DNA of 64,000 bases. Source: Candidatus Falkowbacteria bacterium (lineage in GTDB: Bacteria > Patescibacteriota > Patescibacteriia > Patescibacteriales > Patescibacteriaceae). A program made the position numbers and the translations under genes. Below are positions 50,182-59,136 of the stretch, piece after piece. The stretch lies in contig CP065010.1 in NCBI GenBank assembly GCA_016699775.1, positions 496,001 to 560,000 on the forward strand. Reading direction: 5' to 3'. The stretch's first letter is position 1, and the number at the start of each line of letters is the position of its first letter. The notes beneath the pieces are model-generated. The model made no database searches and was not told the DNA's origin. It saw only the letters and a program-made list of their open reading frames with translations.

Positions 50182-50934
50182 TTAGTCTATCACGGTTGAA
50201 ACTATCTGGTAAAATTCACGGGCCTTTAAACTCGCACCACCAACTAATAAACCATCAACTGAAGGTTGATTGATAATTTCTTCGGCAGTTTCAGCATCTA
50301 CACTGCCACCATAAATCGTGGCACACAAATCATCTGCATGTTGACCAAATTTTTTTCGTAACATTACTTTGATAACATTTAAAGTATACTCAATATCCTC
50401 TGCTTCAGGCATCTCACCACTACCAATCGCCCAAATTGGTTCATAGGCAACTATTAAATTTTTACCAATACCTAAGCTAACACCTGCCAAAGCTTCACTA
50501 AGTTGCATTTCCAGAACAGATTCTCTAGCATCGGCTTGATAATCCTCTTCACTTTCTCCAATACAAAGAATTGGACATAATGGGTGAGTTGCTAAAACGG
50601 TTCTAATCTTTCGATTAATCATCCAATCTTCTTCGCCAAGATGTTGTCGTCGTTCACTATGACCAATAATTACATAACCTGCTTTTAAAGCTACTAAATC
50701 AAGTGCTGATACTTCTCCGGTAAAGGCTCCCGACTTTTCCCAAAAGACATCTTGTGCACCAACCGCCAGTGGACTATCATCTAACATTTTTCCAACAAAG
50801 GGTAAACTTGTGAAAGAAGGACAAACCACAACTTCAGCTGGAGTTTTTTTAAAATATTTTAGATAATCCTTAGTTAATGCAATACTTTGCTCAACATTAA
50901 GGTTCATCTTCCAGTTAGCAATAATAAACTTCAT
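50182..50934 (-). CDS. tpiA: Triose-phosphate isomerase
   Basis: TpiA, 250 residues, full length. FIIANWKMNLN provides Asn7 and the catalytic Lys9; YVIIGHSERRQHLGE the catalytic His; VAYEPIWAIGSGE the catalytic Glu and the mobile loop; and LLVGGASLKAREF the phosphate site. It interconverts the products of the adjacent aldolase. It lies 12 bases after the D,D-carboxypeptidase gene on the same strand. Confidence 0.98.
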   Translation of the reverse strand: MKFIIANWKMNLNVEQSIALTKDYLKYFKKTPAEVVVCPSFTSLPFVGKMLDDSPLAVGAQDVFWEKSGAFTGEVSALDLVALKAGYVIIGHSERRQHLGEEDWMINRKIRTVLATHPLCPILCIGESEEDYQADARESVLEMQLSEALAGVSLGIGKNLIVAYEPIWAIGSGEMPEAEDIEYTLNVIKVMLRKKFGQHADDLCATIYGGSVDAETAEEIINQPSVDGLLVGGASLKAREFYQIVSTVID

Positions 50935-50945
50935 ACTCGGTTAGT

Positions 50946-51878
50946 TTACCATGAATAGCCATTATATGCCCATTTGACTAATTTTTGAGTTTCAATAAAG
51001 CGATCATCAGCTTCCGGAGCCCCTAAAACAACAGAAACTATGGCCTGACCGTTATGTTCAAACCAACCAACAAAACAATAGCCAGCTTCTGGTAGATGAC
51101 CAGTTTTTCCTGCCAGTAGCTTTGGAGAGTTTGAGGAAGGAATTCCTAATAAGTCATTAGTAGAATAAACAATTACTTTTTTTTCAGCCTTAGTTTGAAA
51201 TTCATATCTAGAATATTGCAGAGCTTGTCTAATTTCTGGCTTTTCAAAAGCAGTTAAAGCTAAGCGTGTAATGTCTCTAACGGTTGATTGATTATTACTA
51301 TCTAATCCGGTGGGTTCAACAAAAACTGTTGATCCGAGACGAAGAGTTTCGCCCTTTTGATTCATCTCTTTGACAAACTCTTCTTCTGATAAACCTGTAC
51401 TTCTGACCAGAGCCGTAATTGCAGTATTATCAGAAGCTACTAGTGCAGTTTTAAATAGATCTTCTACTGACAATGTATCACCTAAAAATAAATAAGCTTT
51501 ACTACCAAGACGATTGTCATCAGCAGTAATTTCAACTATTTTTTCCCAACCAGGATTATGATCAAGAAAAACTAAAACCGTCATTAATTTTGTGATACTG
51601 GCAATTGGTCGAACAGTTGTACTATTTTTTGACCAAAGGGTAAAACGAGAACGAGCTTCATAAACACCAGCAGCTAGAGCTTTAATTTCTGGATCATTAA
51701 TTTCACTTCGTATTGGCTTGGCACGAGTATTTAGTTTATTATCAGAAAAATCTTTTGGTATAAGATTAGAAAACAAGACATCATTCAAAGTGTCATCCGC
51801 CGAAACTGATTGCAAAAAAGTTGGTTGCCAAGAACCAAAAATCAAGAGCACTGCGATGGCAATAATGACAGGATACAT
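50946..51878 (-). CDS. D-alanyl-D-alanine carboxypeptidase (PBP5/6-like)
   Basis: A 310-residue serine D,D-carboxypeptidase. A signal sequence (about 1-27) is followed by SxxK in PIASITKLMT, SxN in LVASDNTAITALV, and KTG in LLAGKTGHLPEAG. It removes the terminal D-Ala from peptidoglycan stems, limiting crosslinking. The second, C-terminal domain of PBP5 is missing, so this is the short form. It is followed upstream by scpB and scpA with gaps of three or four bases, giving a compact unit. Confidence 0.92.
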   Translation of the reverse strand: MYPVIIAIAVLLIFGSWQPTFLQSVSADDTLNDVLFSNLIPKDFSDNKLNTRAKPIRSEINDPEIKALAAGVYEARSRFTLWSKNSTTVRPIASITKLMTVLVFLDHNPGWEKIVEITADDNRLGSKAYLFLGDTLSVEDLFKTALVASDNTAITALVRSTGLSEEEFVKEMNQKGETLRLGSTVFVEPTGLDSNNQSTVRDITRLALTAFEKPEIRQALQYSRYEFQTKAEKKVIVYSTNDLLGIPSSNSPKLLAGKTGHLPEAGYCFVGWFEHNGQAIVSVVLGAPEADDRFIETQKLVKWAYNGYSW

Positions 51879-51881
51879 AGA

Positions 51882-52430
51882 TTAAGATTGAATTTCTTCA
51901 GAGAGAACTCTTTCCAAACTATCATGCTTGCGAAGTCGATCGTAGTCTGGTAAAGAACTAACTTCACTAATTCCCAAAAAACGAACAAAATCAACGGTTA
52001 CAGAATAGTACGTATCATCTTTTTGTTTATCAAATGTGGCTTCTATTAAACCATGCATTAATAAATTACGAAGAATCAGGGCACAATTAACACCACGAAT
52101 ACGATCCAAGTCTAATTTTGAGATTGGCCCACGATAAGCAATAATTGTTAAAGCCTCAAGGCTTGGACGAGATAACTCCCCCATTGTTTCGTCCTTAATA
52201 AACTCTTTGACTAAATCTGCTTGCTCAGGAGCGGTCACCAATTGATAAGTTGTGCCTTGATTAACAAGTCGAACACCTCGTTTTTGCTGCTCAAGGTCAA
52301 TTAGTAATTCATGTAAGGCGGAAACGATTGTTTCTGATTTTGCTTTTGTTAAAGCTACTAAATCTTTAACATGTAACGGTTTAGCAGCTACAAATAACAG
52401 AGCTTCAAGATTGGCTTTAAGTATACTCAT
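51882..52430 (-). CDS. scpB: Segregation and condensation protein B
   Basis: ScpB, 182 residues, is a tandem winged-helix protein of the SMC-ScpAB condensin. The first winged helix starts ILKANLEALLFVAAKPLHVKDL. The second has SRPSLEALTIIAYRGPISKLDLDRIRGVNC, the family's most conserved stretch. It begins 3 bases after scpA. The SMC gene itself is not in the window. Confidence 0.95.
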   Translation of the reverse strand: MSILKANLEALLFVAAKPLHVKDLVALTKAKSETIVSALHELLIDLEQQKRGVRLVNQGTTYQLVTAPEQADLVKEFIKDETMGELSRPSLEALTIIAYRGPISKLDLDRIRGVNCALILRNLLMHGLIEATFDKQKDDTYYSVTVDFVRFLGISEVSSLPDYDRLRKHDSLERVLSEEIQS

Positions 52431-52433
52431 AGA

Positions 52434-53144
52434 TTAATTTATTTTTACAATATCAATCTCGGAAAACAACTCACCTTGTTCTGCAGTAATATTTCGTTGC
52501 TTCATTAATTCAAGCATAGCTAAAAAACTAACTACGATCTCAACTTTTGAAGCAGCACTGGAAAATAACTGACTAAAGCGAGTTTTAATAGCCAGGCGAA
52601 TTGTCTTAGTAATAAAAGCAATTTTTTCTTCAATACTTACTGCTGATTGAATAGTCTGTTCAGGCAACGGTGCTGACTCTGGTCTAAGGTTTTCAATAAC
52701 ACCTAAAAATATTGTTTTCATTTCCTTTGGTGTTAGTTTTGCTGGCGGAGCAAATAAATGTAGGTTGTTGACTATAGCCTTGCGGTTGAATTCTCGAACA
52801 AACATAAACTTTTTTCCAGCAACCATTGTTTCAATTTTTTTTGTTGCTTCCAAAAACTCTTTATACATACGTAGTTGCTCCTCAAGATCTTCAATCGCCT
52901 CTTCTTCTTCTGGGAGAAGATAGGGTAATAAGGCCTTTGACTTAATTAAAAGAAGTCTTGATGCCACGACTAAAAAATCAGCCATGGCTTCTGGATCAAG
53001 GTAGGTTAGACTTTTTAAATGGGCAACATATTGATCAGCTACTTTTGCTAAACTAACTTGAGTAATATCAAGCTCGGCTTTATCAATAAGTTTAACTAGT
53101 AAAGCTAAAGGACCTTCAAATTGTTCTAACTTTATTTGAATCAT
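52434..53144 (-). CDS. scpA: Segregation and condensation protein A
   Basis: ScpA, 236 residues, is the kleisin of the SMC complex. It begins IKLEQFEGPLALLVKLIDKAELDITQVSLAKVADQYV, then DFLVVASRLLLIKSKALLPYLLPEEEE. The C-terminal part ends with the winged helix FLAMLELMKQRNITAEQGELFSEI. The length is normal. It lies between a DUF5671 gene and scpB. Confidence 0.95.
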   Translation of the reverse strand: MIQIKLEQFEGPLALLVKLIDKAELDITQVSLAKVADQYVAHLKSLTYLDPEAMADFLVVASRLLLIKSKALLPYLLPEEEEAIEDLEEQLRMYKEFLEATKKIETMVAGKKFMFVREFNRKAIVNNLHLFAPPAKLTPKEMKTIFLGVIENLRPESAPLPEQTIQSAVSIEEKIAFITKTIRLAIKTRFSQLFSSAASKVEIVVSFLAMLELMKQRNITAEQGELFSEIDIVKIN

Positions 53145-53156
53145 TTTTTATGATAA

Positions 53157-54095
53157 CTACGGTTGCATTATAAATGGCACTTCTTTCATTCCTGGATTGA
53201 TATTATCTAAAACTTTTTGACTTAAACAATGATAACCTGAACCATGTGGCCAACGATCAGTGTAAGCATAATCTTGAGTATCACCCGGAATGGTATTATC
53301 TGTTTCAAACGTAGCACAAAGTTGATATTCTTTATCGCCAACTTTCTTATATTCATAATTTACTCCAGTATTTGGATCTTTTAAGGCAGCTGCATTAATA
53401 TATGGTATTTGTCCCTTGAGTTCATCAAGATTTTCAGGCAAAACTTTTTTCTCGGAATAATAATTTGTAATTGTGCTATCAATCTGAGTAAAATTATTTA
53501 AAACTTCATAATCATGACGGCGGGCTCGAGCTTGCGATGGTGATTCAACAACAAAGAAAGCAGCAACCAATGATCCAATTGTAATAACAAGTGAGACAAC
53601 CAAATACGTCTTCATGATTGAACTAGTTTTAGTTGTTTGATCGCGACGAATGTCATATAAATAATAGCTAAATACTAATCCAGAAATAACCATTACAGTT
53701 AGAGTTTTTAACAAGAATTTTGATGTCAGCTCACCACCCAAGAAGCTATTTATAGTTGCAATCAACCAAACGAGGATTACTACTGAAGAGACGAATAAAA
53801 TAAAATAAGTTAACCAGCGACGAACCGCAGAATCTTTGTCTAGCTCTTTTTTTTGTAAACTTTTTTCAATCTGCCTCGTAATTATAAAATAGAGAGGAAT
53901 TGAAATAATTAATGAAGAAATTGCAAATTTTAAAATTCCAGACTCAAAACTTTGGGCATACCCATTGCTAAAATCAGCAATAAATTTATTGATAATCTGA
54001 AAGATTACCTGCCCGGTTGATAGCGCCATAAAAATAAGCGCCACTAGTGAGAGCATATACCAGAAAGCAAATTTTGCATTATTAGTATTAGACAT
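53157..54095 (-). CDS. DUF5671 membrane protein with pilin-like C-terminal domain
   Basis: A 312-residue protein. The first 200 residues hold five or six membrane spans of the DUF5671 type (NAKFAFWYMLSLVALIFMALSTGQ, RRWLTYFILFVSSVVILVWL, FSYYLYDIRRD). After the last span (about 165-188) comes an extracytoplasmic segment (about 190-312), ARRHDYEVLNNFTQIDSTITNYYSEKKVLPENLDELKG, that looks like the C-terminal domain of a type II secretion pseudopilin. The function is unknown. It is the first gene of the scpA-scpB-carboxypeptidase run, or the last of aspS's. Confidence 0.75.
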   Translation of the reverse strand: MSNTNNAKFAFWYMLSLVALIFMALSTGQVIFQIINKFIADFSNGYAQSFESGILKFAISSLIISIPLYFIITRQIEKSLQKKELDKDSAVRRWLTYFILFVSSVVILVWLIATINSFLGGELTSKFLLKTLTVMVISGLVFSYYLYDIRRDQTTKTSSIMKTYLVVSLVITIGSLVAAFFVVESPSQARARRHDYEVLNNFTQIDSTITNYYSEKKVLPENLDELKGQIPYINAAALKDPNTGVNYEYKKVGDKEYQLCATFETDNTIPGDTQDYAYTDRWPHGSGYHCLSQKVLDNINPGMKEVPFIMQP

Positions 54096-54113
54096 ATATT
54101 TTATTAAAAGTAA

Positions 54114-55907
54114 CTAAGATTTTATTTGAGACAATCCCAATTCTCGTAATTGTTCAGGATTAACTTCGCTTGGACTATTCATTAAGACATCTCGACCTTG
54201 ACCGTCTTTTGGAAAAGCATATAAATCACGAATTGAATCCCAGTCATTCAACACCATCAGTAAGCGATCAACTCCTGGAGCATTGCCGGCGTGTGGTGGG
54301 ACACCATACCGAAAGGCTTTAATCATAGCTCCAAATCGTCGCTCAACTTCCTCCGCTTCATAACCAGCTTTGATAAATACTTTTTTAAGTAATTCTGGAT
54401 CATGATTACGAACCCCTCCACTGGAAATTTCATAGCCATTTAAGACTAAATCATATTGATAGGCCAAAATGTCTAACGGATGTTTTGTATCAATGGCTTC
54501 ATGTCCACCTTGAGGCATTGAAAAAGGGTTATGACCAAAGTCAATTGCTCCTGGTTTTATTTCAGAGTGATCATACATTGGAAAATCAACAATCCAACAC
54601 CATGCAGCCGAACTCTTATCAATCAAATTTAATTGCGTGGCACAGAATGATCGAACAAGTCCAAAAGCCTCACAGACATTTCGCCATTGTCCAGAAATCA
54701 TTATGACCTGATCTCCTGGCTTGGCTAAAACCTTCTCGGCAATTGAATCCAGAGTAGTTTGATCTAAGAATTTAGAAAGTGAGCTTTTTACCTCGCCATT
54801 TTCTTCAACCAAGAGAGTGGCAAAAGCTTGAATTGATTTTTTTCCAGCCAATTCTTTTATCTCATCTATAATTTTTCTGGTAAACGTTGCACCGCCTGGT
54901 ATTCGGAGAGCATGAACGACTCCTTGATGCTGTAAGGCCTCATCAAAACCAGCAAAGCCTTTGTTTTCAACTACACTAGAAATTGATTGAATAGAAAGAT
55001 CATAGCGCAAATCAGGTTTGTCACTTCCATACATTTCCATTGATTCTTTCCAGGCCAAACGACGAAAACTACCATTGGCTTCTAGATTAATAATTTTTTT
55101 TGAACTAAATTTTTCTGTAATTTGCTGCATGACTGGCTCCATAATCTCAAAAATATCATCTTGTGTGGCAAAGCTCATCTCCATATCAAGTTGATAGAAT
55201 TCACCATAATGACGATCATGACGAGTATCTTCATCTCGAAAACATGGGGCAATCTGAAAATAGCGGTCAACACCACCAACCATTAATAATTGTTTAAACT
55301 GTTGTGGAGCTTGAGGCAAAGCATAAAAACTTCCTGGATAAAAACGCGAAGGAATTAAAAAGTCGCGTGCACCCTCTGGAGAAGAATTGGCCAAAATTGG
55401 AGTTTGAACTTCAACAAAGTTATGCGATTGAAAGTAGGATCGAAGATATTGAAAAAGATCATCCTTGGCTTTTAACATTGCTTGTAGTTTTGGACGACGT
55501 AAATCTAGAAAACGATATTCTAATCGTAATGACTCTTTGACAGTAGCCATTGTTTCCTCGTTATTAATTTCAAAAGGCAAAACTTCAGCCGTACTTAAAA
55601 CAATCAATTCAGCAGCCTCAATTTCAATTTCTCCTGTTGGAAGTGAGCTATTAATCATAGACTCTGGTCTCACAACTACATGTCCATTAATTTGCACAAC
55701 TGATTCTTGTCGTAAATCTGAGGCTGCCTGACAAAGCGTAGCATTTTTTTCACCATTAAAAGTAACCTGCGTTATACCGTAGCGATCACGAATATCAATA
55801 AAAATAACACCACCAAAATCACGGCGACTATGTACCCAACCGGCTAAGGTGATATTTTGATTACTATCTTCACGGCGTAATTCGCCGCAGGTATGTGTTC
55901 GTATCAT
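54114..55907 (-). CDS. aspS: Aspartyl-tRNA synthetase, bacterial type
   Basis: AspRS, 597 residues, is the long bacterial form. It has the N-terminal OB anticodon-binding domain, class II motifs (motif 2 FQIAPCFRDEDTRHDRHYGEFYQLDMEM, motif 3 GAPGVDRL within PPHAGNAPGVDRLLMVLND), and the central GAD insertion typical of bacteria. With GatCAB (gatB is in this window) it may also mischarge tRNA-Asn, but that cannot be decided here. Its start overlaps the recO stop by four bases. Confidence 0.97.
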   Translation of the reverse strand: MIRTHTCGELRREDSNQNITLAGWVHSRRDFGGVIFIDIRDRYGITQVTFNGEKNATLCQAASDLRQESVVQINGHVVVRPESMINSSLPTGEIEIEAAELIVLSTAEVLPFEINNEETMATVKESLRLEYRFLDLRRPKLQAMLKAKDDLFQYLRSYFQSHNFVEVQTPILANSSPEGARDFLIPSRFYPGSFYALPQAPQQFKQLLMVGGVDRYFQIAPCFRDEDTRHDRHYGEFYQLDMEMSFATQDDIFEIMEPVMQQITEKFSSKKIINLEANGSFRRLAWKESMEMYGSDKPDLRYDLSIQSISSVVENKGFAGFDEALQHQGVVHALRIPGGATFTRKIIDEIKELAGKKSIQAFATLLVEENGEVKSSLSKFLDQTTLDSIAEKVLAKPGDQVIMISGQWRNVCEAFGLVRSFCATQLNLIDKSSAAWCWIVDFPMYDHSEIKPGAIDFGHNPFSMPQGGHEAIDTKHPLDILAYQYDLVLNGYEISSGGVRNHDPELLKKVFIKAGYEAEEVERRFGAMIKAFRYGVPPHAGNAPGVDRLLMVLNDWDSIRDLYAFPKDGQGRDVLMNSPSEVNPEQLRELGLSQIKS

Positions 55908-56626
55908 GTAATTTCTTCAATTAATATTTTAGTTCTTAAATTTAAAAATTCAGTAGTCCCTTCCAGATCAAGTCGTTTAGATGGTAGTAATGCAGCTGAC
56001 AAAGGCTGACGGACTAGTGATGCCAGAAATGATAAATTAGAAAATTTAAATTTCTGACCTTGCCCAAGCGACTCTGAACAATTTTTACAAAAGAGTGAGT
56101 GATCCGAAAATGAAAAAACTACTTCTTCATCATTGAATTGTTTTTGACATCCTCGGCAAACTTCAATATTTAATCCATAGCCCAAGATATCAATCACTTT
56201 ATACATAAACAGCTCACTCAACCAATTATACCAAACTGGGTCAGCCACTTGATTGTTAAGTAATCCTAGAAATGAAGCCATTATGTCAAAAATTTTTTCA
56301 TCGGCAACCTGTTCTTTTAATAAACGGTTGAGATAATAAAAAGCTTGACCAGCTGCTTGTAACTTATCAAAATTATTTTTGATATTTGGAAAACAATCTC
56401 GACTAACCGAACCACCAACATACGCCATTCGTCCTGAGATAACCATAATGTCAACCAGGTTAAACGGTTCAAGGTGAGAGGCTAATTTGGAGTTGGGACG
56501 CAATGCCCCACGTACTAAAAGGTCTATTTTCCCACGCTCTCTCGTATAAACTGAAATGCGACTGTCGTAACCACGATATGCTTGACGACGCAAAACAATT
56601 GCCCGCTCACAGTATGTTTCTGGCAT
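55904..56626 (-). CDS. recO: DNA repair protein RecO
   Basis: RecO, 240 residues. The N-terminal OB fold (ERAIVLRRQAYRGYDSRISVYTRERGKIDLLVRGALRPNSKL) is followed by a helical domain with a four-cysteine zinc site: CRGC (about 153-156) and CKNC (about 174-177). With RecR (360-956) it loads RecA. Overlaps aspS and follows ruvX closely (8 bases), so three genes form a unit. The length is typical. Confidence 0.94.
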   Translation of the reverse strand: MPETYCERAIVLRRQAYRGYDSRISVYTRERGKIDLLVRGALRPNSKLASHLEPFNLVDIMVISGRMAYVGGSVSRDCFPNIKNNFDKLQAAGQAFYYLNRLLKEQVADEKIFDIMASFLGLLNNQVADPVWYNWLSELFMYKVIDILGYGLNIEVCRGCQKQFNDEEVVFSFSDHSLFCKNCSESLGQGQKFKFSNLSFLASLVRQPLSAALLPSKRLDLEGTTEFLNLRTKILIEEIT

Positions 56627-56633
56627 ACCTATA

Positions 56634-57014
56634 TTATAGACTATCGAAATAGCTTTGCAAAATGATCATGGCCGCCACAGCATCACGTTCTCCATCTCGA
56701 CCAGTTCTACCCATTAACTTATCAGCAGCCTGGCTTGTAAAACGCTCATCTATAGATGTCACAGAAAGCCCGCTTTGAGCCTCCAGAGCCTCCAGAAAGC
56801 CCTTAAAATGGCTATCCAGGGCTTTATCCTGTCCTTCGCTATGTAGAGGCAAACCAATCACCAAATGCTCAATTTTCTCTTTTTTTACTATATCCAGAAG
56901 GGCATCCAAAGACTCCACCGACCCCAAGGGCGAGGCTATTTTAGTTTCAGCATTACCTAACGCCAAACCGATTCTTTTTGTCCCCCAGTCAATTCCTAAA
57001 CATTGTTGGTTCAT
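56634..57014 (-). CDS. ruvX: Putative pre-16S rRNA nuclease/Holliday junction resolvase (YqgF family)
   Basis: A 126-residue RNase H-fold nuclease of the YqgF/RuvX family. CLGIDWGTKRIGLALGN provides the first Asp; HLVIGLPLHSEGQ the central region; SIDERFTSQAAD and RDAVAAMIILQSYF the later acidic residues. In other bacteria it processes 16S rRNA or resolves junctions. It is next to recO, which fits either role. A palindromic repeat lies just upstream. Confidence 0.92.
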   Translation of the reverse strand: MNQQCLGIDWGTKRIGLALGNAETKIASPLGSVESLDALLDIVKKEKIEHLVIGLPLHSEGQDKALDSHFKGFLEALEAQSGLSVTSIDERFTSQAADKLMGRTGRDGERDAVAAMIILQSYFDSL

Positions 57015-57028
57015 AAGTTTCTTTATTC

Positions 57029-57060
57029 GTCATCCTGCCGAAAGGCAGGACCTAGCTAAG
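57029..57060. repeat. Palindromic repeat, GTCATCC type
   Basis: GTCATCCTGCCGAAAGGCAG followed by GACCTAGCTAAG. The copy at 57420-57451 differs at only two of 32 bases, and those two form one base pair of the hairpin (C-G here, G-C there), a compensatory change. It lies on the ruvX side of the GIY-YIG gene, in the same orientation as the other copy. Confidence 0.8.
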
Positions 57061-57076
57061 TTGGTATATTTGTATT

Positions 57077-57385
57077 CTATGAATACTCTTTAATAATATC
57101 ATCATACAAATCCCTCCAGGTAGGATTCACTTCTTCAATTAATTTTAATTTCCAAATTCTTTTCCAGTTTTTCAGTTTGTGCTCTCGTGCAATTGCCATC
57201 TTAATACTTCCTAATATCTCATAATAAACCAAGATTGTCACATTATACTTTGATGTAAAGCTATATGGGTAATAATGAGTTTTATGTTGATCAATACGTT
57301 TTAATATATTATCAGTTACTCCGATATAGATTGTACCATTTCTTTGACTAGCCAATATATAAACATAACATAAGCCCTCCTGCAT
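57077..57385 (-). CDS. GIY-YIG nuclease-superfamily protein
   Basis: A 102-residue single-domain protein. The motifs are YVYILASQRNGTIYIGVT (the GIY-YIG pair appears as VYI...YIG), then DNILKRIDQHK (the conserved Arg), and EILGSIKMAIAREHKLKNWKR (the catalytic Glu). Such UPF0213-like genes are common and often numerous in Patescibacteria; their role is unknown. It lies between two directly repeated palindromes of the GTCATCC family, which suggests it may move or have been copied along with them. Confidence 0.88.
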   Translation of the reverse strand: MQEGLCYVYILASQRNGTIYIGVTDNILKRIDQHKTHYYPYSFTSKYNVTILVYYEILGSIKMAIAREHKLKNWKRIWKLKLIEEVNPTWRDLYDDIIKEYS

Positions 57386-57419
57386 ATGTTTGAATAATTA
57401 ATTATTAAATTAGCTTAGC

Positions 57420-57494
57420 GTCATCCTGGCGAAAGCCAGGACCTAGCTAAGACTTTAATAGTCTAGACTGGGTCCCTGCCTACGCAGGGATGAC
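57420..57494. repeat. Palindromic repeat doublet (GTCATCC...GGATGAC)
   Basis: The first arm (57420-57451) is the near-identical copy of 57029-57060, ending CCTAGCTAAG. The second arm is an inverted hairpin (CCCTGCCTACGCAGGG) closing with GGATGAC. The whole 75 bases have the same head-to-head plan as 33107-33189. Confidence 0.8.
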
Positions 57495-57517
57495 GAGAAA
57501 ATTTTCTGACATTTCAA

Positions 57518-58330
57518 TTATAGCTTAAAGCGTGTCAAAACTTCACTGCCCTCTTCTGTTACTAAAACTGTGTGCTCAAAATGAGCAGCTAAACTTTTAT
57601 CAGCTGTAATAAAAGTGAAGCCATCATCAGCCGTAGCAATTTGCCAACTGCCCAAAGTCGCCATTGGCTCAATCGCAATCACCATCCCAGCTTTTAATTC
57701 CATATCTGTGAATTCATTCTTTTTGAAACTATAGTTTGGAACCTGTGGCGGTTCGTGAACATCTAGACCAACCCCATGACCAACTAAATCACGGATTACA
57801 CCAAGTTTATATTTTTTTAAAACAGTCTCAATTGTCTTACCAAGTTGATTTAAAGTTACACCTGGTTTTACAAAATCAATTCCCGCCTCTAGAGATTCTT
57901 TTGTGCCAGCCAATAACATTCTTGCCTCAATAGAAATATTGCCAACAGCCACAGTTGTCGCCATGTCTGTATAATAACCTTTTTTTCCTTTTACAAAAGG
58001 ATACTCCATGCCAATATCCAAAGTGACAATTTGACCTTCCTCAAGTTTTCGAGAAGGAACAGCCGGACCGTGAACAATCTCTTCATTAACAGAAATACAA
58101 AGTGCGGAAGGAAATGGCTTTGAATGTTTATCAGGCTTATAACCTTTAAAAGCCGGACGCCCACCAGCTGTGTCTATTAATTCGAGAGCCCTATCTTCTA
58201 AAACTTTAGTTTCAATTCCTGGAGAAACTAAAGCAGACACATCTTCTAAGATCTGACCAAGAATATGCCCGCCTTCACGGATCATATTAATTTCTTCGGT
58301 TGTTTTAATTAATCTACTCATCACAATCAT
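57518..58330 (-). CDS. map: Methionine aminopeptidase
   Basis: MetAP type I, about 270 residues. The dimetal site is visible: VTLDIGMEY (first Asp), GYYTDMATTVAVG (second Asp), GHGVGLDVHEPP (His), AIEPMATLG (Glu), and EHTVLVTEEGSEVLT (Glu nearby). It removes the initiator Met. The start at 58330 overlaps the adk stop as TAATG; an internal ATG at 58321 (MSRLIK) is the alternative. Gene order secY-adk-map is the standard spc tail, but infA and the S13/S11 genes do not follow. Confidence 0.96.
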   Translation of the reverse strand: MIVMSRLIKTTEEINMIREGGHILGQILEDVSALVSPGIETKVLEDRALELIDTAGGRPAFKGYKPDKHSKPFPSALCISVNEEIVHGPAVPSRKLEEGQIVTLDIGMEYPFVKGKKGYYTDMATTVAVGNISIEARMLLAGTKESLEAGIDFVKPGVTLNQLGKTIETVLKKYKLGVIRDLVGHGVGLDVHEPPQVPNYSFKKNEFTDMELKAGMVIAIEPMATLGSWQIATADDGFTFITADKSLAAHFEHTVLVTEEGSEVLTRFKL

Positions 58331-59004
58331 TATTTACTTGTTTTCTTTTTTAGAACCCCAAAACTCTTTAACTGTTTTTTTAACTCTTGGTTAATTGTTG
58401 CGATTGAACGCTCTCCATCAACAATAATAATTGAACCTCGTCCACTGGCTTTTTCAAGTAGTGGCTTAATTGAGCTATGATATTCTTTAAGCCTCGTTCT
58501 AATCACTCCTGGTTTGTCATCAGCCCGCTGTCGAAGTGTATTGCCACATAAATCACATTTCCCAGCGTTTTTTGGAGGGTTATACATTATATGGTAAGAA
58601 GCCCCGCAATCGCAAATCCGACGCCCTGACAATCTGGTAACCACTTCACGATCGGGTACTTGAAATTCAATAAAATAAAGGCGATCATCACCTTTGATTA
58701 GTTTTAATAAATTACGAAATTGATATTCATTACGAGGATAGCCATCAATCATAAAACCTTTTTTTGTATCTGGCTTTGATAACCGAAGTTTTAATAAATG
58801 GTCAACCAAAGTTGCCGAAACCATTTTCCCACTACTCATTAATCCCCTCACTTTTCGGCCAAGTGAACTTCCAACTTTTTGTTCATGACGAAGTAGCTCA
58901 CCAGTGGAAATGGCTGGTAAGTCTGTGAGCTCGGAAAGCATATCTGATTGAGTCCCTTTACCTGATCCAGGAGGGCCGATAAAGACTAAAATTGTGCGTG
59001 GCAT
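58330..59004 (-). CDS. adk: Adenylate kinase
   Basis: Adk, 224 residues, with a zinc-type LID. It has the P-loop GPPGSGKGTQ; the AMP-binding ISTGELLRHE; DGYPRNEYQF; and a LID with two Cys pairs (CDCGASYH, and CDLCGNTL). It equilibrates ATP, ADP and AMP. The LID reads RRICDCGASYHIMYNPPKN, where the four-Cys site is CxC...CxxC. It lies after the secY terminator and is coupled to map by a one-base overlap. Confidence 0.96.
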   Translation of the reverse strand: MPRTILVFIGPPGSGKGTQSDMLSELTDLPAISTGELLRHEQKVGSSLGRKVRGLMSSGKMVSATLVDHLLKLRLSKPDTKKGFMIDGYPRNEYQFRNLLKLIKGDDRLYFIEFQVPDREVVTRLSGRRICDCGASYHIMYNPPKNAGKCDLCGNTLRQRADDKPGVIRTRLKEYHSSIKPLLEKASGRGSIIIVDGERSIATINQELKKQLKSFGVLKKKTSK

Positions 59005-59085
59005 GATGTTAATAGTGAATAATTAGATGATTATAGTATAACATATATGACTAAATTTCAATGCAAAATCAAAATAATAAAACAA

Positions 59086-59117
59086 AAAACCCCTCATTAA
59101 TTAAACAAGGGGCTTTT
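59086..59117 (-). terminator. Terminator after secY
   Basis: ACCCCT pairs with AGGGGc around an AT-rich loop; on the minus strand a T-run follows the stem. It separates the ribosomal-protein/secY run from adk-map. Confidence 0.75.
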
Positions 59118-59136
59118 GTATAAATACGTAACAAGT

